Origin: DATDIC01 sp963777625
GTDB taxonomy: Bacteria > Pseudomonadota > Alphaproteobacteria > Acetobacterales > Acetobacteraceae
Direction of reading: 5' to 3'
Length of the DNA stretch: 64,000 nt
NCBI GenBank assembly: GCA_963777625.1
Contig: CAVZRO010000006.1
Location: 186,001 to 250,000 of the forward strand
This document shows, piece by piece, positions 1 through 6,920 of this stretch. Position 1 is the first letter of the stretch. Each line of letters opens with the position of its first letter. The notes below the pieces were generated by a model. It had not been told where the DNA came from and made no database searches. It saw nothing but the letters and a program-made list of their open reading frames with translations. A program made the translations under genes and the position numbers.

Positions 1-36
1 AAAGTGGACTACAAGGACCGGTTCGAATTGGACTAG
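1..36 (+). CDS. Possible 3' end of an upstream gene
   Basis: The first 36 bases read as eleven codons followed by TAG in frame 1 (ending FELD-stop). They could be the C-terminus of a plus-strand gene starting left of the window. Nothing this short can be identified, and it could be chance. Confidence 0.2.
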   Translation, partial: KVDYKDRFELD

Positions 37-87
37 CGCGTGATCGCCTGAGGCAGCATCGCCACAAAGCGTGAATCACGCTCTAAC

Positions 88-112
88 TGTCGAAGCTATG
101 AAGGTTGTTCAC
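88..112 (+). repeat. IS481 left terminal inverted repeat
   Basis: The 25-bp terminus begins TGTCGAAGCTATGAA and matches the complement of 1128-1152 at 24 of 25 positions. The flanking target duplication TCTAAC is at 82-87. Confidence 0.92.
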
Positions 113-174
113 CCGGGGTGAAGGGGTGAAGCTGTGGTTGCCAGACCTTCAACCGCACGCCCAGGGAGCCCCGG

Positions 175-1131
175 ATGAACCTGCACAAGAATGCGCGCCT
201 GACGCCGCAAGGTCGAGCCTTGCTGGTGCAACGCGTCCGCACCGATGGATGGCGGGTGGGAGATGCGGCCGCTGCCGCCGGTGCTCTCGTCAACGACAGG
301 CGTTTCGTTGGCTGGCGCGGCATCGGGCGGGCGGCGAACTTGCCCTCTAGGACCGCAGTTCGGCGCCCGCCCGATGCTCCGCATCGCACGCTGACGCCGA
401 TACTCTTGAACCAGCCATCGAGCGCCGGGCGTCAGCCGACGGCGCACTCGGCCCGCAGATCGCGCATGAACTCGTGTCTGCCGGCGCTCGCATCGTCGAG
501 CGCGGTGCTGGCGCCGGCTCGGCCTGGTGCGCGCTTGGTGCATTGGCGGCCAAACCCGAGATGCGTTCGCTATGAGCGCGTAGAAACCCGGCGAATTTCT
601 CCACCTCGATATCAAGAAGCTCGCCGGTCATCGACGCGCATCGGCCACCGCATCACCGGCCTGATCGATCGGCTGAAGCCAACCAAGCGTGGACCGGCTG
701 GAACACCACGTCGCCATCGATCGAGCGCGCCGACCAGGCCCACAGCGAATCTGGCCAACGGAAAAGCCGAGAGCGCCGTCGCTATCAACGGAAGGCGCTG
801 ATCGCGTCAAGAGATGTCGGCGTCCGGTCGAGCGGCATCAGGACCGGCAACGGATCGGCCCACAAAAGCTTTGCTGTCCGTGACCTGTTGGCCGAGGAGG
901 GCATCCGCCAAAGCGAACCAGACTCGTACGACAGCGCGCACCAACGGCAACGGCCGAGCGCTTCATCCAAACCAGCCTGCGCGAATGCGGACGCTTATGC
1001 GCAAGCCTACACCGACCTCGGCCGAGCGGATCGAGACGCTCGAACCATGGCTGCAAGACCATACGAAGCACCATGGACGTGACGGTCGACAGGTCTGGCA
1101 TCAAACACATGACCCCCTTCGCCCAGAGTGA
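175..1131 (+). pseudogene. IS481 transposase remnant (multiple frameshifts)
   Basis: The reading starts at ATG 175 with the typical IS481 N-terminus (MNLHKNARLTPQGR...). It then jumps frame near 280 into the helix-turn-helix segment (WLARHRAGGELAL), hits an in-frame TAG at 348-350 where a Glu codon is expected, and continues with DRSSAPAR and later IAHEL. Further jumps recover HLDIKKL (about 606-626), GNGSAHKSF and AVRDLLAEEGI (about 847-910), and a C-terminal HHGRDGRQ-like tail near 1070-1090. These are the DDE/integrase core landmarks of the family, spread over all three plus frames. At least four indels separate them, so no functional enzyme can be made. Confidence 0.85.
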
Positions 1132-1152
1132 ACAACGTTCATAGCTTCGACA
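1128..1152 (-). repeat. IS481 right terminal inverted repeat
   Basis: Read on the minus strand this is TGTCGAAGCTATGAAC..., matching the left end with one mismatch. It is followed directly by the second TCTAAC target copy at 1153-1158. Confidence 0.92.
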
Positions 1153-1262
1153 TCTAACGCGTCGTCGCTCGCCGGCGATTACCAGCCGCCCGGGACGACC
1201 TGTTCGCCGCGCGGCGCTCCCTCCAGGGTAGCCCGGCCTCTTCTCGGCACCTTGGCAGCCTG

Positions 1263-1328
1263 TTATGCGGCCGTCTTCTCGGCATCCGCCTCGGTCTGGG
1301 TATCGAACGGCCACCATTCGATCGGCGC
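1263..1328 (-). pseudogene. Remnant related to the WWPFDT microprotein
   Basis: On the minus strand this reads APIEWWPFDTQTEADAEKTA then a further Ala and TAA at 1263-1265. The PIEWWPFDT block also occurs in the small membrane protein encoded at 3818-4087. The DNA is nearly identical over 27 bp (1300-1326 versus 3966-3992, one mismatch). The membrane segment seen in the intact copy is absent here, and a stop codon lies upstream in frame, so this is probably a decayed paralogue or partial duplication. The rest of 1159-1572 shows no other convincing gene. Confidence 0.5.
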
Positions 1329-1572
1329 GGCCGTTCCGCGAGGGCCGGACGGCGCGCCAGCGATGAAACTTGTGGCAATGTCTCCGGTCGTCGGCAGAGC
1401 CGTCGGCTTTCGTTACGATGCGAGCGAGCCCGCGTAGAAGGGGACCCTGGGGCACTCGGCAAAGGGTTAGGCGTGTATCGTATCCTCGCACCGACCCAAA
1501 GCAGCGCGGCTTCTAGTTGGGGTGGCCCTGGTGACGGATCGGCCGAAGAAGACCGCGTACCGGCAGACCAGA

Positions 1573-2508
1573 CTAAGCAACCGACAAGGGTGCCGCGAGC
1601 CGCAACGGCGGACAGCGGAGTGCCTCGATAATATCGGTGCGATCGCGATGGCAAGCGAGATAATTCGGACCGACGAAATCTTCATCGCTGAGGTCGTACT
1701 CCTTGAATGCCACGCCTTCGGGAAAGATTTTACCGACCACGAAGCCCCGAGCAGTGAAAAAGCCGTGCAAATCTGCGAGAAAACACCGTGTTGCCAGATT
1801 GAGGTGACCGTACTCGAACTGAACGAGGTCAACGGCGCGTTTTTCGAAGCTCCCGGCGAAGCCTTCGAGCACTGACATTTCCGCGCCTTCGACGTCGATT
1901 TTCAGAAGGTCGACACGTGGAATGCCTTCACGGTGAAGATAGGCGTCACCGGTCGTAATCTCGGCATTGATTTCATTGATTTGCCTGATCCTATGTTCGA
2001 CGGCAGAGGCGTCGATGGCTGCACGCAGGGTGCTTGTTGCGGTACTGCTTTCGGGTGAGAGATAAACCTTCACCTCACCCGCACGTTCACCCAGCCCAAA
2101 CTCGTTGAGTTTAATTTTGTTTTGCAGCGGCCACGTGCGTCGTCTCAGCTCGGATGCGGTTGGCGGCGCGATCTCGAAGGCATGGATCATCGCGTTTGGG
2201 AGATATTGACCTGCGGTCAGCGACCAATCACCAATGTTTGCTCCTACGTCAAATACCACTTGAGGGTTGAAATAGGCCAGCCGCCTCAACAGAGCAGCTT
2301 CGCCGTTAAGCTGGATATTATACTGCTTGTTCATCCACGCATACCGCGCAGCCGAGAAGAAGTCGGCCAGCACGCAAACATTGGCATCATAGCGGTTCTG
2401 CATCAAAGATCGGGCAAGGGAGTTACGATTGCCTGGCGCGAGCCGCGACAAAAGCCATCTTAACATGGACAGATTAGCCGACGTCGCCAGGCGGATCAGA
2501 CTGGGCAT
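1573..2508 (-). CDS. FkbM-family SAM-dependent methyltransferase
   Basis: The 311-residue protein carries the FkbM methyltransferase fold. The SAM-binding glycine motif VVFDVGANIGDW lies at about residues 84-95, and the later LLKIDVEGAE motif at about 200 is typical of the family, which usually O-methylates sugars or polyketide hydroxyls. It is cytoplasmic, with no signal or membrane segment. Its neighbours are a second methyltransferase and an exosortase-associated O-ligase, so methylation of a surface-glycan sugar is the likely job (inference). The exact substrate is unknown. The gene is intact and follows the degenerate IS element on its 3' side. Confidence 0.85.
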   Translation of the reverse strand: MPSLIRLATSANLSMLRWLLSRLAPGNRNSLARSLMQNRYDANVCVLADFFSAARYAWMNKQYNIQLNGEAALLRRLAYFNPQVVFDVGANIGDWSLTAGQYLPNAMIHAFEIAPPTASELRRRTWPLQNKIKLNEFGLGERAGEVKVYLSPESSTATSTLRAAIDASAVEHRIRQINEINAEITTGDAYLHREGIPRVDLLKIDVEGAEMSVLEGFAGSFEKRAVDLVQFEYGHLNLATRCFLADLHGFFTARGFVVGKIFPEGVAFKEYDLSDEDFVGPNYLACHRDRTDIIEALRCPPLRLAAPLSVA

Positions 2509-2928
2509 GCAAATGTCCGGTTGCGCTACGGCTGATCACAGAGATGTGAGACTATCCTTTTCGTTGCTGATTGCAAGAGTTAAACTGAGTGTTTCCGTCT
2601 CAAAAGTGCTGATTATCGCGGTCACCGGATCGGCGCGACGCATGCACCTGACCGTGGGGTAGGCGCTCGCGAGGCCCGCCAGGTGTGGAAACGGCCGGGG
2701 AAGGTTGTTGGCCAACACCGTCCACGTGGATGACGGACGCCGCAGGGAGGGAAACTGGCGCCGCCCGCTGGTTGACTCCCAAGACGAAAATGGAAGCCAA
2801 CGTGTGACACGGGTGCAACTGCACGCGTGCATGAGCCATCACTCAGCACGTCCCGGATGGCTCTGACCGCGCGTTCTATCGCCTACCCATTGGGCACACC
2901 GAGCTACTCGTGCCCAGCAAGCCTGGGA
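2509..2928. other. 420-bp intergenic region, no gene recognised
   Basis: Open frames on both strands here have no recognisable product and poor coding character. The stretch separates two minus-strand methyltransferase genes and probably carries the promoter of the FkbM gene. No clear promoter hexamers or hairpin could be assigned. Confidence 0.5.
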
Positions 2929-3705
2929 TCATCCCCGCTTGCGGAAAATGGCTAGAATGCAGGCTTCCGGGTATCGGAGCCCGATAGACCGAAGCGCTTT
3001 CCATGCCGCGAGTTCCACCCGGCTGAGCGCCATGAAGCGGCCGAACGAGCGGCAGTCATCCAGGTAATGAAAGCTCTGCTCCTCGAAGCCGGCGCCATGG
3101 AACAGGCGTTGAAGCTCCGTTCGCGTGTTCATGCGGTAAACAGTCGGGAACGTATCCTTATCGTCGGTGTTCCAGAGGACCCGTTTGACAAGCTGGTGGA
3201 ACCGAAACGGAGTCACGGCGGAGACGATTGTCACCGGGGCCCATTTTGCGACGGTATAGATGACGACCGCCGCGCCGGGAGCCGCAAGGCGCGCCAGTGC
3301 CGCGACGGCGGCTTTGGGGTCGCCGATATGCTCGGCAACCATGCGAAGCGTGATCAGATCGAAGCGATGGTTGGTTTCGTAGTCCTCCAACCGGCACTGG
3401 GCACGCTCGTGGATGATCTGGTTTGTCGCGATATTGTCGCTCGGGTCGAGGCCGACCAGGAGGCGAGAGCGCTCCCCGAGGAGTTGGGCAACGTGCCGAC
3501 TGAATGGAAACACGCTGTGGCCGCAACCGACGTCGAGCCAGATGGTGGACGGCTTGACAAGCTCGAAGAGCGTGGCCTCGTACCAATCATCCGGAGTCAC
3601 ATAACCGAATCGCTGCCGCAAGCGGGGGGCGGGCCCCATGTTTTCTGGTGGGCCGTATTTGATTCGCAGGACCTGTGATAGATGCGGCGCGGCGATCGAG
3701 ATCAT
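2929..3705 (-). CDS. Class I SAM-dependent methyltransferase
   Basis: This is a 258-residue methyltransferase with the SAM-binding motif WLDVGCGHSVFPF near residue 53, an acidic post-motif (LVGLDPSDN) and the motif II-like segment DLITLRMVAEH. I start it at ATG 3705 because GGGAGG sits 8 nt upstream. An in-frame ATG at 3744 lacks such a site, and further upstream the frame has low-complexity, non-family sequence. The substrate is unknown. Location beside an O-glycosylation ligase and FkbM methyltransferase suggests glycan or lipid-linked sugar modification (inference). Confidence 0.8.
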   Translation of the reverse strand: MISIAAPHLSQVLRIKYGPPENMGPAPRLRQRFGYVTPDDWYEATLFELVKPSTIWLDVGCGHSVFPFSRHVAQLLGERSRLLVGLDPSDNIATNQIIHERAQCRLEDYETNHRFDLITLRMVAEHIGDPKAAVAALARLAAPGAAVVIYTVAKWAPVTIVSAVTPFRFHQLVKRVLWNTDDKDTFPTVYRMNTRTELQRLFHGAGFEEQSFHYLDDCRSFGRFMALSRVELAAWKALRSIGLRYPEACILAIFRKRG

Positions 3706-3817
3706 TGCATTGGCCTCCCACGGCCCTTCGGCCCGGTCCTTCATGCCGCGCTTTGGTTTGCCTGGGGTTTCCTGCGCCGGTAAGTCAGCCGAACCGGCGC
3801 CGCGGCATTGACTGCGT

Positions 3818-4087
3818 TCAGCGTTGCCACCGCGGGTTGTGAGACCTGCCCCCGCGCCGTTGCTGGACACGCCGTTCCCGCCAGGGAACGTCCCGCCGAC
3901 CTCCGGCATCCAGGGCGGCCTGCCGCTCGTTCTCGGCCGCCCGCTCAATTTGTGCTTCCGCATCCGTATCGAACGGCCACCACTCGATCGGCCACCACTC
4001 CCATGTCCGCTCCTTCGGGTCACGGATGGTCCACAGCACCAGCCATGCGACACCAACCATGGCGAGGAGATAAATGAATGAACTCAT
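3818..4087 (-). CDS. Trp-rich single-pass membrane microprotein
   Basis: The 89-residue product starts with one hydrophobic segment (about residues 4-20). A short Trp-rich juxtamembrane stretch follows (WEWWPIEWWPFDT, about 29-41), and then a charged, Gln/Arg-rich tail. Its ATG (4087) overlaps the stop of the upstream O-ligase gene (ATGA), which implies translational coupling and joint function in the envelope. The family is not one I recognise. The conserved-looking WWPFDT block recurs in a remnant at 1263-1328. The C-terminal 40 residues are low complexity and could be poorly conserved. It might be an accessory or stability factor for the ligase, but no function can be assigned. Confidence 0.65.
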   Translation of the reverse strand: MSSFIYLLAMVGVAWLVLWTIRDPKERTWEWWPIEWWPFDTDAEAQIERAAENERQAALDAGGRRDVPWRERRVQQRRGGRSHNPRWQR

Positions 4088-5424
4088 GAAGCGCCACCGA
4101 GCCCCTGCGGCGCACGACCCATCGCCGGAATGGGGCGCATCGGGCGGGGTCGTGGGGTCCGCTCTGCGGCCCGGCGCTGTCCGGCGATCTCATTAGCCAC
4201 GATGGCATGTGCGGCACTGAACGCCACCAGCGTGGTGAAGAAGACATCCCAACTCGAGATCGGGAGGAACGTGCCGGTGACCACGTAGGCGAGGATCGAG
4301 ATCTGGCCCATGCGCGCCAGATCCGCGGCCCAGGAAAACTCCGGCCGGGCGCGCGCCACCTTCGCCAGGCGCCGACATTCAATAAAACCGTAGACGATCA
4401 TGCCGAGCCAGATCAAGAAAACGAAAATCCCCTGCTCGGCCAGCATCTGAAACCAGATACTATGGATCTCATGGACATTGCCACCCGGCACGATAAGGTC
4501 GATCACGTTGTGATAGTCGGTCGCATGGAAACCAACGCCGGTGAACGGTTGCTTCTTGAACAGATTCCATGCCACCCGCCAGATATACAGCCGTCCCTCT
4601 GCCGACTTGTCTTCGTGAATGTTCTGGAGCTTGTTCATCCGCTCCCACCACTTCTCCGGCATCAAAGCCAAGCCGCTGCCAAGAACGACACTGACCGCGA
4701 AGAGAGAAGCAATCTTCCGTTTGCTCTTAAGCCAGAACACGAACGCAACGGCGAAAAGGCCGAGCAGCGCGCCGCGCGAGTAGCTGGCCAGCACCGTAAG
4801 GGTACTGAGCGCCATGGCCAGCACAAAGCCAAACCGGATCAGCGCATGACGCGATTGCAACCGCAGATAATTCATCAACGGAATCAGGATTAGCACCGCG
4901 GCAGCGAATGCGTTGTTGTCCGCGATCTGCGATTTGGTGGGGCCGAATGCCTTATGGCCGCCGAGCGTGACGACCGATGCGCCGCCCTGATCGAGAATGT
5001 AGTACCCGATGCTGATAACGATCATCCAGATCAGTGCGTCGATGCGGTGACGATCCGTCAGCAACGCCGCCGTGATGATCAGGAAGATGAATATCTTCGT
5101 GGTCCGCAGCCAAGCATCGTATTCAACCGCCACGGGGGACAGAGCAAACGGCAAATTCATCGTGATGCCGACGACGAACAGCACCATCAGCACTATCAGC
5201 GGCGTGACGGTGATCTTCTTCGGCTCGATCGGGCTCACCATCCAGCCGACCACTGTGAATACGAATGCAATCACTGCCCAAGGCAACTTGCTCCCGATGC
5301 CCCAGGAAATCTGCTGCGGGTTCATGAAGCTGATCCAGTCCCAGATCAGCACGCCGACAAACGGATGCACGAGCGCTATCGGCAGCAAAGCCAACATCTC
5401 GAAAAACAGCAGTAAACTGCGCAT
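4084..5424 (-). CDS. O-glycosylation ligase, exosortase A system-associated (Wzy/O-antigen ligase-like)
   Basis: The 446-residue polytopic protein closely resembles the putative O-glycosylation ligases that accompany exosortase A loci. It has about ten hydrophobic segments, an early WDWISFMNPQQ stretch, and the large periplasmic loop region with GRLYIWRVAWNLFKKQPF and VHEIHSIWFQMLAEQG that marks the O-antigen ligase/polymerase superfamily. Such enzymes transfer or polymerise lipid-linked glycans in the inner membrane, periplasmic face. No exosortase gene is inside the window, so the rest of the locus may lie to the left. The downstream microprotein overlaps it by 4 nt. Confidence 0.85.
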   Translation of the reverse strand: MRSLLLFFEMLALLPIALVHPFVGVLIWDWISFMNPQQISWGIGSKLPWAVIAFVFTVVGWMVSPIEPKKITVTPLIVLMVLFVVGITMNLPFALSPVAVEYDAWLRTTKIFIFLIITAALLTDRHRIDALIWMIVISIGYYILDQGGASVVTLGGHKAFGPTKSQIADNNAFAAAVLILIPLMNYLRLQSRHALIRFGFVLAMALSTLTVLASYSRGALLGLFAVAFVFWLKSKRKIASLFAVSVVLGSGLALMPEKWWERMNKLQNIHEDKSAEGRLYIWRVAWNLFKKQPFTGVGFHATDYHNVIDLIVPGGNVHEIHSIWFQMLAEQGIFVFLIWLGMIVYGFIECRRLAKVARARPEFSWAADLARMGQISILAYVVTGTFLPISSWDVFFTTLVAFSAAHAIVANEIAGQRRAAERTPRPRPMRPIPAMGRAPQGLGGAS

Positions 5425-5511
5425 CGGCCGGAGAGATCGCCTTATCTCAAAATCGGAGACTTATTAGCCGCGCCAGACGTTAACAGCAAACTGAAAGCGG
5501 ACCCTTTCGCA

Positions 5512-6177
5512 TTATTCAGCCGCCCCCCGCAGCGCCGCGCCGGCCGCTATCGGGCAGAGCGGCACTGCCCCGGCCAGCATCGCCGTCAGCAGCAGAAGGT
5601 GTGGGCGCGGGCTCAGCCCGGTCGCCGCCGTATCCGCCGCCGCTGCCCCGAACACCAGGATCGGCACGGCGAGCGGCAGCACCAGCAGTGGCAGCAGCAC
5701 GCCGCCGCGTCTCGCGCCCACCACCATGGCCGCGCCAGTCGCTCCGAGCAGCGACAGCAGCGCCGTTCCGGGCAGCAGTCCGACCATCAGCGCCGGCAAC
5801 GCCTGCCTCGGCATCCGCAGCATCTCCGCCAGCGGTGCCGCGGTCACCAGCAGAGGTATGCCGGTAACCAGCCAGTGCGCCAGCGCCTTTGCGCCCGCCA
5901 CTCCCGACGCCGGCAACCCCGACAACAGCAGCAGGTCCAGCGACCCATCCTCGAAATCCGCCCCGAACAGCCGGTCCAGCGGCAGCAGCGCGGCCAGCAG
6001 CGCCGCAACCCACACGATTCCCGGCGCCATCCGGCCCAGCATCTCGGGCTCCGGCCCGACACCCAGGGGAAACAGAGCAGCCACCAGCAGGAAGAACAGC
6101 AGCGCCGCCAGCGTGTCGGCGCCATGCCGCAACGAAAGTCGCAGCTCGCGTCCCAGCACGGCGGCGAACAATCTCAT
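5512..6177 (-). CDS. ccmB: Heme exporter protein CcmB (cytochrome c maturation)
   Basis: The 221-residue integral membrane protein has six hydrophobic segments and the CcmB N-terminus (VLGRELRLSLRHGAD). With CcmA it forms the ABC transporter that releases holo-CcmE from the CcmC complex during c-type cytochrome biogenesis. Its ATG overlaps the stop of ccmA (ATGA at 6174-6177), so the two are translationally coupled. Length is normal for the family. No ccmC follows: the next minus-strand gene is the O-ligase, so the remaining ccm genes must be elsewhere. Confidence 0.92.
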   Translation of the reverse strand: MRLFAAVLGRELRLSLRHGADTLAALLFFLLVAALFPLGVGPEPEMLGRMAPGIVWVAALLAALLPLDRLFGADFEDGSLDLLLLSGLPASGVAGAKALAHWLVTGIPLLVTAAPLAEMLRMPRQALPALMVGLLPGTALLSLLGATGAAMVVGARRGGVLLPLLVLPLAVPILVFGAAAADTAATGLSPRPHLLLLTAMLAGAVPLCPIAAGAALRGAAE

Positions 6178-6767
6178 CCGAGGCGCAATGTGGCAGCGTC
6201 AGGCACCGGCAGCGCCAGATGCGTCGCCGCAACCACCAGGCCTCCGCGTCCGCGATGCGATACCACCAAATCCGCCAGCAACATCACCGACCGTGCGTCC
6301 AGGCCCAGGGTCGGTTCATCCAGCAGCCAGAGCGGCGCCGATCCCAGGGCCAAACGTGCCAGGGCCAACCGTCTCTGCTGCCCCGCCGACAGCATGCGTG
6401 CCGGCATGTCGGCCAGCTCCGCCAGTCCCATCGCGGTCAGCGCCGCAGCGATCGACCCGCCCCCGATCAGCGCGGCAAGCTTGAGGTTCTCCGTGACGGT
6501 CAGTCCTGGCTTCACGGCATCCTTGTGGCCGACATACACCAGACGCCCGGCGTGCAACGGCAGATCGGTCAGCGCGTCCTGCCCGTTCCACCGCACCGTT
6601 CCGGCGGCCATCGGCAGCAATCCGGCCAGGAGGCGCAGCAGCGTCGATTTGCCCGATCCGTTCGGCCCGCTCAGCACCAGCGCCCCGCCCGCCGACACGG
6701 CAAATGACAGGTCGCGGAACACTAGCCGCTCACCTCGGAACGCCGCGACCCCGTCTGCCTGTAGCAC
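6174..6767 (-). CDS. ccmA: Cytochrome c biogenesis ATP-binding protein CcmA
   Basis: The 197-residue ABC ATPase has Walker A GPNGSGKST (about residues 35-43), signature LSAGQQRRLALARL, Walker B PLWLLDEPT and a switch His in AATHLAL. The LSAGQ signature and short length are typical of CcmA. It starts with GTG at 6767 and lies head to head with acnA, with about 150 bp between them holding both promoters. It energises CcmB for CcmE release. Confidence 0.93.
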   Translation of the reverse strand: MLQADGVAAFRGERLVFRDLSFAVSAGGALVLSGPNGSGKSTLLRLLAGLLPMAAGTVRWNGQDALTDLPLHAGRLVYVGHKDAVKPGLTVTENLKLAALIGGGSIAAALTAMGLAELADMPARMLSAGQQRRLALARLALGSAPLWLLDEPTLGLDARSVMLLADLVVSHRGRGGLVVAATHLALPVPDAATLRLG

Positions 6768-6920
6768 GCCGCCCTGCCTCTGCCCGGGCCTCGTGTGGAC
6801 GCCCCTCGGCCGGTGTGGTTAAAGCCGCGCCGCCATACCATTTCTGTGACGGCCCTGCCGTAAACCACGGCGGGTCGCGCCGCACAACAAGGGGCGTCCT
6901 GCAGCAGGGACGAAACGGGC

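Larger units (their letters stand above)
88..1152 (+). mobile_element. IS481-family insertion sequence, degenerate
   Basis: This is a 1065-bp element with TGT...ACA ends, near-perfect 25-bp terminal inverted repeats (88-112 and 1128-1152, one mismatch) and a 6-bp direct repeat TCTAAC immediately outside each end (82-87 and 1153-1158). Size, ends and the recognisable transposase fragments fit the IS481 family. The transposase is broken in several frames, so the copy cannot move by itself, although its ends could still be acted on by a related transposase. Intact ends and target duplication next to a decayed gene suggest single-event insertion followed by drift, or heavy sequence error inside the element. 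Confidence 0.9.

Noticed and set aside
2536..2849. Overlapping minus-strand frames of 75-98 codons
   Set aside because: No ribosome sites, no recognisable motifs, and all three overlap in different frames of the same GC-rich DNA.
4207..4893. 228-codon plus-strand frame
   Set aside because: It lies wholly antisense to the well-supported O-ligase gene and has no family features.
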